This document shows, piece after piece, positions 56,434 to 64,000 of a DNA stretch of 64,000 nucleotides (the stretch's first letter is position 1; every line of letters starts with the position of its first letter). The notes under the pieces are model-generated. The model was not told where the DNA came from. It did no database searches and saw only the letters and a list, made by a program, of their open reading frames with translations. The stretch covers positions 62,001-126,000 of the forward strand of contig NZ_CFGI01000004.1 of NCBI RefSeq assembly GCF_001347015.1. Direction: 5' to 3'. The DNA is from Streptococcus pneumoniae (GTDB lineage Bacteria; Bacillota; Bacilli; Lactobacillales; Streptococcaceae). The translations under genes and the position numbers were made by a program.

Positions 56434-57873
56434 ATGAATAAAAGCATGATTCGTTACCTCCTTTCAAAGTTACTTTTGATTGAAGCTGTTCTCCTCTTGG
56501 TTCCTGTAGCTGTAGCTGTCTATTACCACGAATCGAGCCAAGTCTTTACAGCCCTCTTTTCGACCATTGGGATTCTCGTATTACTAGGTGGTTCAGGAAT
56601 TTTACAAAAGCCCAAAAATCAACGGATTTATGCCAAGGAGGGAGTCTTGATTGTTGCCCTCTGTTGGATTCTTTGGTCTTTCTTTGGTGGTCTCCCCTTT
56701 GTCTTTTCTGGACAAATCCCTAGCGTTATAGATGCCTTTTTTGAAATCAGTTCTGGCTTTACAACTACTGGAGCAAGTATCTTGAACGACATTTCGGTTC
56801 TCAGCCGTTCCCTCCTCTTCTGGCGAAGTTTTACCCACTTGATTGGAGGGATGGGAGTGCTTGTTTTTGCACTTGCTATTATGGATAATGCCAAAAATAG
56901 CCACCTAGAAGTGATGAAGGCTGAGGTTCCTGGCCCTGTTTTTGGCAAGGTTGTATCCAAACTCAAAAATACTGCCCAGATTCTCTATCTTCTTTATCTA
57001 GCTCTCTTTTCCCTCTTTGTCATCATCTATTATCTGGCTGGCATGCCCCTATTTGATAGTTTTGTCATCGCTATGGGGACAGCGGGTACCGGAGGATTTA
57101 CCGTCTATAACGACGGGATTGCTCACTATGGTAGCTCACTGATTACCTATCTGGTTAGTATCGGAGTTTTGGTTTTTGGGGTAAATTTTAATCTCTACTA
57201 CTACCTCATGCTCCGTCGCGTCAAAGCCTTCTTTGGAGATGAAGAACTTCGAGCTTACTTGGTCATTGTTCTGGTTTCTACAGGCTTGATTAGCCTCAAT
57301 ACCCTCTATCTCTATCCAGGATTTTCAAAGAGTTTTGAAATGGCCTTCTTCCAGGTTTCCAACATCATTACAACAACTGGTTTTGGATATGGAGATATTA
57401 CCAACTGGCCCCTCTTCTCCCAGTTTATCCTCCTCTTCCTCATGACAATCGGTGGTTCTGCTGGATCAACTGCAGGTGGACTCAAGATTATTCGAGGCCT
57501 CATCCTTTCAAAAATTGCCAAAAATCAAATTTTGTCAATCCTATCGCCCCACCGTGTTTTGACCCTCCATGTTAATAAAACGGTGATTGACAAAGATACC
57601 CAGCATAAGATTCTCAAGTACTTTGTCATCTATTCTATGATTTTACTAGTACTTATCTTTATTGTCAGCCTAGATAGCAATGATTTCCTAGTTGTGACCA
57701 GCGCTGTCTTTAGCTGTTTCAATAACATCGGGCCTATTCTAGGAACCACTTCTAGCTTCGCAATCTTTAGTCCTATCTCAAAAATTCTCCTCTCCTTTGC
57801 AATGATTGCAGGTCGATTGGAGATTTACCCAATCCTACTTCTCTTTATGAAGAGAACTTGGTCTAAGAGATAA
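56434..57873 (+). CDS. trkH: TrkH-type potassium channel subunit
   Basis: 479 residues of membrane protein with four pore loops: SSGFTTTGAS near 107, GTAGTGGFT near 214, TTTGFGYGD near 315, and CFNNIGPILG near 430. These form the potassium selectivity filter. It works with TrkA. Ends at a strong terminator. Confidence 0.94.
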   Translation: MNKSMIRYLLSKLLLIEAVLLLVPVAVAVYYHESSQVFTALFSTIGILVLLGGSGILQKPKNQRIYAKEGVLIVALCWILWSFFGGLPFVFSGQIPSVIDAFFEISSGFTTTGASILNDISVLSRSLLFWRSFTHLIGGMGVLVFALAIMDNAKNSHLEVMKAEVPGPVFGKVVSKLKNTAQILYLLYLALFSLFVIIYYLAGMPLFDSFVIAMGTAGTGGFTVYNDGIAHYGSSLITYLVSIGVLVFGVNFNLYYYLMLRRVKAFFGDEELRAYLVIVLVSTGLISLNTLYLYPGFSKSFEMAFFQVSNIITTTGFGYGDITNWPLFSQFILLFLMTIGGSAGSTAGGLKIIRGLILSKIAKNQILSILSPHRVLTLHVNKTVIDKDTQHKILKYFVIYSMILLVLIFIVSLDSNDFLVVTSAVFSCFNNIGPILGTTSSFAIFSPISKILLSFAMIAGRLEIYPILLLFMKRTWSKR

Positions 57874-57879
57874 AATACA

Positions 57880-57918
57880 AAATCCCTCTTTTTACAATTG
57901 TGAAAGAGGGATTTTTAT
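57880..57918 (+). terminator. Terminator after trkH (also serves lacE)
   Basis: AAATCCCTCTTT and AAAGAGGGATTT, a perfect 12-bp stem, followed by TT. It lies between the converging trkAH and lac operons. Confidence 0.92.
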
Positions 57919-57997
57919 ATTAAAAAGGGGGAACGTTTTTAAATCCAAGCCTGTCTGTAAGCAAAGTCCTTACTCAAATAAAAGATTAAAAAACTTA

Positions 57998-59677
57998 CTA
58001 CACAGCTTGGTAATGCTCCAATACAAATTGTAAGGCTTTACTTGGATTCTTTGTTAAATGAATATATTCCATTCCTCTGGTAGCAACTATCTGAATACCT
58101 AATCTTTCTGCATCCACCTTCATCTCTCTATAATAACTCCGAACTTGTGGAGCCAGAATGATCAAATCATAAACACCCATAATATCATAATGAGCTCCGT
58201 ACGCTCCTGAATTCGCAATCACTCTAACTTCTGCTAATTGAGCGCCCTCGTTAATTGCATTGGCTAATTGCGCACTTGTTCCAGACCCTGCACAAAGAAC
58301 CAGTACTTTCAACTCCTTACTTTTTATTTCATCTAACTCACCAGGCATTATTTCACTTGTATCCTCCTCTAAAATAATATCATTTAAACTTGCAACATCT
58401 TCTTTCATCAGTAACTGTCTATCATACGCTCTACAGAATGGCAAATAAATCAATATGTCGACAACTAAAATCAAAGATAAAAATACAAAGGAGATAGGTT
58501 GAAAATTCGTTCCAATTAACAATCCCAAGGGACCAGGAAAGGCCCAAGGTAACTGGATATAAAATCCATTCATTCCAAAGAAATCAATAAAGACCTTTCC
58601 TAGCAATACATTCACTGGTGGAGTCATCAAAAAAGGAACAAAAAGATAGGGATTCAAAATAACAGGCATACCAAATAGAAGAGGTTCATTTACCGCAAAT
58701 AAAACAGGAGTAATTGTAGCTTTACCTACCGATTTTAATTGTTTAGACCGCATAAAGAAAATCAAAATAAATGGTACAACAAAGGTAGCCCCCGTTCCTC
58801 CAATAGCAGCGATATAATTCCCGAAATTAGGTGTTAAAGAATGATAAGGGAACTGCCCATTTGCAAGGAGTTGAGCATTCTCTTCCATATTGCTCAGTTG
58901 TAAAGCTGTAACAGCAGGTAAGACAATAGATGGTCCATGAATTCCAACAAACCAAAGCAAAGCACACATAAACCAAATCAACATCATAGCAGGATATGAT
59001 TCTGCCCCCTTAAAAATAGGAGTCAATAGTTGTTGAAATACTTGGGCAAAAGGAACATCTAAACTAAACCGAGATACAATATCTAACAAACCACTAATAA
59101 GTAAAACAAAAGAAAAAGGAAAAATATCTCTAAAAGCTTGTGATATAGCTCCAGGAACTTCCTTAGGTAAATGAATAGTAATGTCTCGCTTAATACAGAA
59201 TCGGTAAACATTTACAGTAATAAAGGCACTGACAAACGAAGTTATCAATCCTTGAGATCCTAAATAGTTTGTCGACAAACTTGTAGATCCCGTCTTCTCA
59301 TCAACTACAAGCGTTACAGTTAATACCAGATAACTACATATGGCTGCCAACATTACAGAAGTATCATTTATTACCTTTCCAGGAGGCATTTTTCTATTAA
59401 CATTTCCAGCCAATGACTTTGCAACTGTCCCTGAAACAATAACACCCAAAACTCCCATGGTTAGCATATACACTTTCCTCATCCAGACAATAGCTGGACT
59501 CGGTAACTCTACTCCGAAATTTTTAGGAATCATAATAATAATCATCAAAAAGCTTGAAAACATAATTAAAGGCATAGTAGCAATGAATCCATCTTTAATA
59601 GCCATCATATAGTTATTAGTAGAAATTTTTTCAAATTTCCCTTGTTGCTTTTCAATGGCAGCGACTAGCTTATCCAT
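57998..59677 (-). CDS. lacE: Lactose-type PTS EIICB component
   Basis: 559 residues. Membrane EIIC domain (1-440) with IHGPSIVLPAVTALQL, GGTGATFVVPF and FAVNEPLLFGMPV. The EIIB domain (about 460-559) has the phosphocysteine in VLVLCAGSGTSAQLANAI. It imports and phosphorylates lactose or another beta-galactoside. Last in the operon with lacG and lacF; corresponds to lacE-2 of pneumococcus. Confidence 0.93.
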   Translation of the reverse strand: MDKLVAAIEKQQGKFEKISTNNYMMAIKDGFIATMPLIMFSSFLMIIIMIPKNFGVELPSPAIVWMRKVYMLTMGVLGVIVSGTVAKSLAGNVNRKMPPGKVINDTSVMLAAICSYLVLTVTLVVDEKTGSTSLSTNYLGSQGLITSFVSAFITVNVYRFCIKRDITIHLPKEVPGAISQAFRDIFPFSFVLLISGLLDIVSRFSLDVPFAQVFQQLLTPIFKGAESYPAMMLIWFMCALLWFVGIHGPSIVLPAVTALQLSNMEENAQLLANGQFPYHSLTPNFGNYIAAIGGTGATFVVPFILIFFMRSKQLKSVGKATITPVLFAVNEPLLFGMPVILNPYLFVPFLMTPPVNVLLGKVFIDFFGMNGFYIQLPWAFPGPLGLLIGTNFQPISFVFLSLILVVDILIYLPFCRAYDRQLLMKEDVASLNDIILEEDTSEIMPGELDEIKSKELKVLVLCAGSGTSAQLANAINEGAQLAEVRVIANSGAYGAHYDIMGVYDLIILAPQVRSYYREMKVDAERLGIQIVATRGMEYIHLTKNPSKALQFVLEHYQAV

Positions 59678-59745
59678 AAAACTCCTCCTATAAAAAATTC
59701 AACCTCATATTTAAAACATATTAAACATCAGTCAAATCGCTAACC

Positions 59746-61158
59746 TTAATTCCGTTTTAGCCCTTTTACCCAAAGAGCACTTTTCTTAATATATCTCTTC
59801 TGTGTTTCATAATCAACAAAGAAAAGACCATATCGCTTATTGTAGCCATTCGCCCAAGAAAATTGATCTTGCAAAGACCATATAAAATAGCCTTGAATAT
59901 TGACTCCCCTATCTCGAGCCTCTAAAACTTTGTGTAAATGTTGTTCAATGTAGCAGATTCTCTTACTATCATCAATAATATCACCCTCTATCTCTGGTTT
60001 AACTTCTTTAAGGGCTGTACCATTTTCCGTTAAATAAATGACTGGATGTTGAGGATATTCTTCTTTGATACGAAGCAACATATCAAATAAGCCTTGAGGA
60101 TAAATATTCCAATCCCAATCTGTTGTCGGAATACCAGGCTTTTTTACAAATTCACCTAGAGCATTTAATTTAAAAGAGGACTGTCCTTTTATTCCTGTTG
60201 AATTAAATTCTTGTCTATTTTCACCTTTGTATTCACGAATAAATTCTGAACGATAATAATTCATCCCAAACATCGTATTAAGAGGTGCAGCTCTTTTCAT
60301 AATTTCTAAGTCACCATCTTCTATAATAAAGCTAGAATTATTAGCTTCCAATATTTGATTTAAGTGGAAAAGCGTGTCATCACTGTAGTAGCCCAAAAAA
60401 GTTCCATCTAATAGAAATTTATTATTATAAACATCATACCGTTTAGCTGCCAAAATATTTTCTTTTTGCCCATCAATAGGATAGCCTGGCTTTAAAGCAT
60501 GAATACAACCTACCTTTCCCTCAATCCCTAATTGATGAAATTCGAGTACTGCAAGAGCATGCGCCAACAACATATTATGATTCGCTTGAATTGCTTCAGA
60601 TAATTGAAAATGGTGATTTGGAGGAAACTGACCTCCTATATATTGACCTGCAGCAAGAGACATCAGTTCATTGATTGTAAACCAATGCTTGACTTCTGTA
60701 AATTCTTGGAAACAAAAGCGAGCATATCGTATGAAACGATCAATATTCTCTCTATTCAACCAATCCCCTGTTTCTAACATTTTCTGAGGAGAATCAAAAT
60801 GATGTAAAGAAACAAACGGAATCACATTATGTTTTAAGCAGGACTGAAAGACTCTATGGTAATAACGGACAGCTAATATATTAGCATCCCCATCTATATC
60901 AGGAAATATACGAACCCAAGAAATAGATAAACGCAAAGCCTGCAAACCATGTTCTGCCGCCAAAGCTATATCCTCTTCGTAACGATAATAAAAATCACTA
61001 GCTGGATCTGGTAAGAACGGACTATTTTCTTGCAAATAAACATCCCACATATTTATTCCTTTGCCATCTACCCTAGTTGCACCCTCTACTTGATAAGCAG
61101 CGGTAGCAGCTCCTAATAAAAACTCTTTTGGTAGGGCATTAACCTGTAAATTTTCCAT
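59746..61158 (-). CDS. lacG: 6-phospho-beta-galactosidase (GH1)
   Basis: 470 residues. GH1 motifs: FLLGAATAAYQVEGATRVDGKG at the start without its last residues; the acid/base Glu in FTINELMSLAAG; the nucleophile Glu in IYLTENGTALK. It hydrolyses 6-phospho-beta-galactosides delivered by the PTS. Ten bases separate it from lacF. It could act on another phosphorylated disaccharide. Confidence 0.92.
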   Translation of the reverse strand: MENLQVNALPKEFLLGAATAAYQVEGATRVDGKGINMWDVYLQENSPFLPDPASDFYYRYEEDIALAAEHGLQALRLSISWVRIFPDIDGDANILAVRYYHRVFQSCLKHNVIPFVSLHHFDSPQKMLETGDWLNRENIDRFIRYARFCFQEFTEVKHWFTINELMSLAAGQYIGGQFPPNHHFQLSEAIQANHNMLLAHALAVLEFHQLGIEGKVGCIHALKPGYPIDGQKENILAAKRYDVYNNKFLLDGTFLGYYSDDTLFHLNQILEANNSSFIIEDGDLEIMKRAAPLNTMFGMNYYRSEFIREYKGENRQEFNSTGIKGQSSFKLNALGEFVKKPGIPTTDWDWNIYPQGLFDMLLRIKEEYPQHPVIYLTENGTALKEVKPEIEGDIIDDSKRICYIEQHLHKVLEARDRGVNIQGYFIWSLQDQFSWANGYNKRYGLFFVDYETQKRYIKKSALWVKGLKRN

Positions 61159-61167
61159 GACTAATCC

Positions 61168-61512
61168 TCATTGCAAACCAATATGTTCTTCAATCTTTCG
61201 AATTCGTTCATATTCATCAATAAAAAATTTTACCTGATCATACAACAGCATCGTTGTCATCAAGGTATCTTGACCATGAATCATAATAAAACTCACTTCA
61301 AAATTATCTCCATATGCCTCCTCCGCTAATAAATTAGTCTGTTCTCGATGGGCAGACACTATTGAGTCGTTTGCAGACTCAACCAATTCTCTTGCCTGTT
61401 CAAAATATCCATCTCTCGCAAACGCCAAAGCATCCATCAAATCTGACCTTGCATCTCCTGCGTAAGCGACAATTGTAAAACCAAGCATATTTACTTCTTC
61501 TTTTGATTTCAT
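61168..61512 (-). CDS. lacF: Lactose-type PTS EIIA component
   Basis: 114 residues. GGAGG lies before the ATG at 61512. The helical EIIA-Lac domain includes AYAGDARSDLMDALAFAR and the phosphohistidine in SFIMIHGQDTLMTTML. It passes phosphate from HPr to LacE. It is preceded by a 167-base gap with an inverted repeat. Confidence 0.93.
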   Translation of the reverse strand: MKSKEEVNMLGFTIVAYAGDARSDLMDALAFARDGYFEQARELVESANDSIVSAHREQTNLLAEEAYGDNFEVSFIMIHGQDTLMTTMLLYDQVKFFIDEYERIRKIEEHIGLQ

Positions 61513-61593
61513 CTTTCTTCCTCCTCAATCTTGATCCATCTTTTACACATCATTATTAAGATGACTTCGCTACGATATAAATAGAAAGTTGAC

Positions 61594-61634
61594 CCTAAAT
61601 ATCTTAAAAATCCTTAAATTTCATAATATTTAGG
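61594..61634. promoter_or_regulatory. Inverted repeat upstream of lacF
   Basis: CCTAAATAT (61594-61602) and ATATTTAGG (61626-61634), perfect 9-bp arms 23 bases apart, in the gap between the DUF4838 gene and lacF. It may be an operator or a weak RNA hairpin. Confidence 0.45.
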
Positions 61635-61679
61635 ATCAATCTTCTCTGAATACCTTAGTTCATTTTCTATACTTATGAT

Positions 61680-63566
61680 TTATAAGTGGAAACCAGCGTA
61701 GTTTTTTGCTACTTCAATTACACGATAAACATCCAAATTAGATTGGAATAGTAATTCGTGCCCACGGATATAATTCAACACATTTTTCCACTCATCTTGA
61801 GCTTGCCTTGTTTTTCCAGTTGCTTGAAGATATAAAGCCTTCGCCATTTTAACAACATATTCACGATGATAACTGAGCTGTTTCCATTCATCCTTTTGAC
61901 TATTTAATAACTTAGAAATATTTTCCTCAATAATTGGTAAAAAATTATCAGCTAGATTGTAAGCTATATAATAATGATTCGCTAAAACATCATTTTGACG
62001 ACTGCCAATTGCATTAAAATAGTCACAAGAGGAATAAATGGATAGTTTTTCTAAATATTCAACAACAGACTGCCAATTTTCCCCATACAAAGCAGAAAAG
62101 TATTCTTCAATCAATTCTTCATAACTTCTTGTCTTCTTCCAGAGCATTTGCCCCATAACATAATTAGGAAAATTATGAGGGAATCCGGCACGTAATTCTT
62201 GACACGAAATGTACCCGTTCAAATGTAGGTTGGAAAGATAAGATACATCTCTGTAAATAGTTTGACTAATTTTCATATAGCCTAAATCGCCATAATGAGC
62301 ACGCCCTAAAGGATAGTCATATACGAAACTATCTCCTTTAAATGTTTTTTGCCACTCAAAAAGATAAGATAAATTTTCTTCAAGAGAATTCGGAAGTATA
62401 ATTTTATTACGCAGATAAGGTTTAGGCGTAGGTATGGAATTGTCAAAATCTACATCTGCATAACTCATTTCAAATGTTCTTGTAATCGGTGCAAACATCA
62501 TGGTAAAGCGTTCAGGATTATCTATTTTTTCTTTCTGAGGTGCCCATAACAACTCATGGTAAAGCAGAAAACAAATCTTTGTATCTAATCCCTCACTCGT
62601 TAAAGCCCTATCCAATTGATTGAGAATACGAATATACTGATCCGAAACCAATTCTTGTCTACAGTTTTCACATTCACAAATATTATTACGAGCATCCGAC
62701 AACCATACATGTAAGTAATTCACATCAGGTCTTTTCTTGGCATAATCCGTAATAATTTCTACCATCTTATCAGCTACATCTGGATTTGAAAAATCCAGAC
62801 TGGTTAAAATTGGAGCCGTACTAAATAGTTCTCGTTTCCCGTTTATTTCAGCAACATAGGGTTTCTTCTCCTCTGAAATACTAAGACCTGATTCCCAGCC
62901 AAATTTTGAAGAGTAACCTAAAACCTCACCTGTCCATCCATGACCAACACGATGATGAATAAGACCTCTTTTTTGCAATTCTTTATCCAACCTATCACTC
63001 AATTCTTGTACTAATTCATTTGAGAATTTTTCTTTATTTAGATATGGATTAAACTCATGTTCATACCAACGTTTCAAAAAAGAGTAAGGATTTTCAAACT
63101 GGATGAAAAAACTATTCATTCCAATCTTAGGTAGCCAATCAATAAAATCTAGTATATTTTCAAATGAATCCGCTCCCTCTATACATACTCCCCTATGATA
63201 GTAACTGGCTGTTTCATCTATAGATAGCTGTTTATCTAAAAAATCTTCAAATCGTAACTCTGGAACAAAGTCATGTCCGCGCCCTGGTCTAGTATACACA
63301 ACCCCAAATTCATGAAACATTCGGTAAATTCCAATAAGTAAACCTACAATTGTATTAGACTCAATTCTCCCCTTACCCTTGTCTAATGAGATAAGAACAT
63401 GGTCTTTTCTATCCTCTTTATTGACTAATCCTACAAAAATATCCGCTTCCTTCTCCTCGACAAGTTCTATGTCAGTCTTAAAGACCCGATTCATATAGTA
63501 ACTTAATTCCTCTAAGGCAAAGCTAGAATAAGCATTTTTCTGCTGATCAAATACTCTGATAACCAT
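61680..63566 (-). CDS. DUF4838-type (glycoside hydrolase-like) protein
   Basis: 628 residues from MVIRVFDQQKNAYSSFALEE at 63566, with GGAGGGG upstream; it begins one base after the stop of the upstream PTS gene. The N-terminal segment resembles the GH67/GH20 non-catalytic domain (ALEELSYYMNRVFKTDIELV). The middle has a TIM-barrel-like part with HRVGHGWTGEVLG and the DUF4838 cysteine cluster ICECENCRQEL. No signal peptide, so it is cytoplasmic. Position in the PTS operon suggests that it acts on an imported phosphorylated sugar; the exact reaction is unknown. Confidence 0.75.
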   Translation of the reverse strand: MVIRVFDQQKNAYSSFALEELSYYMNRVFKTDIELVEEKEADIFVGLVNKEDRKDHVLISLDKGKGRIESNTIVGLLIGIYRMFHEFGVVYTRPGRGHDFVPELRFEDFLDKQLSIDETASYYHRGVCIEGADSFENILDFIDWLPKIGMNSFFIQFENPYSFLKRWYEHEFNPYLNKEKFSNELVQELSDRLDKELQKRGLIHHRVGHGWTGEVLGYSSKFGWESGLSISEEKKPYVAEINGKRELFSTAPILTSLDFSNPDVADKMVEIITDYAKKRPDVNYLHVWLSDARNNICECENCRQELVSDQYIRILNQLDRALTSEGLDTKICFLLYHELLWAPQKEKIDNPERFTMMFAPITRTFEMSYADVDFDNSIPTPKPYLRNKIILPNSLEENLSYLFEWQKTFKGDSFVYDYPLGRAHYGDLGYMKISQTIYRDVSYLSNLHLNGYISCQELRAGFPHNFPNYVMGQMLWKKTRSYEELIEEYFSALYGENWQSVVEYLEKLSIYSSCDYFNAIGSRQNDVLANHYYIAYNLADNFLPIIEENISKLLNSQKDEWKQLSYHREYVVKMAKALYLQATGKTRQAQDEWKNVLNYIRGHELLFQSNLDVYRVIEVAKNYAGFHL

Positions 63567-63567
63567 C

Positions 63568-64000
63568 TTATTCCCCTCCAACAGTAGCTTTTTCTTTTTC
63601 AAGATTGCGTTTATCTGCAATTTTGAAGAATGGATAATAAATTGCCACAGAAACCAAAATTAAAACAACTTGTAATAGAGCTCCTCGCCAACTAGCCCCT
63701 GTCGCAAGGAATCCTCCTATGATCGGTGGCATTGTCCACGGAAGAATTACACCTGTTGTATAAGGTACTAATCCTACAGCCATTGATACATAGGTAATTA
63801 AGGCATTGATTGTAGGAGTAGCAATAAACGGAATCAGCATAATCGGATTTAAAACCGTTGGAAACGTAAATAGAATAGCTGTATTGATATTAAAGATAGA
63901 CGGTATAATAGCTAGCTTACCTAATGTTTTATTAGCACGACTCTTACTAAATAGGAAGAGACAAATCGCAAGACCAATAGTCGCTCCACCGCCACCAATA
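63568..64000 (-). CDS. Cellobiose-type PTS EIIC component (C-terminal part, continues beyond window)
   Basis: The frame is open from the window edge to a stop at 63568, giving about 143 residues. Family features: GGGGATIGLAICLFLFSKS, NINTAILFTFPTVLNPIMLIP and PWTMPPIIGGFLATG. Ends KRNLEKEKATVGGE. It lacks an EIIB domain. Its stop touches the DUF4838 start, so the genes are one operon. It would import a beta-glucoside or related disaccharide with separate EIIA/EIIB, possibly LacF/LacE-linked or elsewhere. Confidence 0.88.
   Translation of the reverse strand, partial: IGGGGATIGLAICLFLFSKSRANKTLGKLAIIPSIFNINTAILFTFPTVLNPIMLIPFIATPTINALITYVSMAVGLVPYTTGVILPWTMPPIIGGFLATGASWRGALLQVVLILVSVAIYYPFFKIADKRNLEKEKATVGGE

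Overview
The window is a chromosomal segment from a mitis-group Streptococcus, either S. pneumoniae or a very close relative such as S. pseudopneumoniae or S. mitis. The base composition is low-GC. Gene content and order match the pneumococcal stretch from the blp bacteriocin locus through ecsAB, dnaJ/dnaK/grpE/hrcA, the phase-variable hsd (ivr/SpnIII) locus, glnRA, pgk, pyrG, rpoE, ribU, an ECF transporter and trkAH to the lacE-2/lacG-2/lacF-2 operon. BOX elements and 107-bp RUP elements support the same assignment. Species is inferred from remembered synteny; no database search was possible.

Left end (1-4540): an accessory region with a truncated ISL3-type transposase, a two-gene AAA ATPase plus TOPRIM-like pair that looks like an AbiL/RloAB-class defence system, and a complete IS30-family element amid remnant IS30-like ends. 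Region 4500-17210 is the blp quorum-sensing bacteriocin locus. It holds immunity/CAAX genes (pncP, blpZ, blpY), three double-glycine bacteriocin peptides, immunity genes, an unusual LPXTG-anchored thioredoxin-like protein, an apparently intact BlpA/BlpB exporter, the pheromone gene blpC, the BlpH/BlpR/BlpS regulators, and a second BlpR-controlled unit encoding a pediocin-like peptide plus the BlpT immunity protein. Six BlpR-type direct-repeat boxes tie these units together.

Middle (17210-44770): ecsBA, a HIT protein, the heat-shock genes under two CIRCE operators, then the type I restriction locus hsdR-hsdM-hsdS with a tyrosine recombinase and two silent hsdS cassettes. The inverted repeats allow shuffling of two first and three second target-recognition domains. 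A RUP element interrupts a degraded gene beside it. glnRA with a GlnR box, pgk, a Na/Pi cotransporter, and pyrG with a reiterative-transcription-type attenuator leader follow, then rpoE.

Right end (44770-64000): small metabolic genes; an inserted islet with an MFS transporter and a TPR-type regulator bounded by a partial duplication of the PAP2 gene 3' end; ribU under an FMN riboswitch; trmL; an ECF transporter with a SAM hydrolase-like gene; trkA/trkH potassium uptake; and a lactose/cellobiose-type PTS operon that runs off the window.

Most accessory novelty lies in the blp locus. The strongest candidates for something undescribed are the divergent pediocin-like peptide paired with BlpT and the BlpR-controlled, wall-anchored thioredoxin among bacteriocins that each carry two cysteines.
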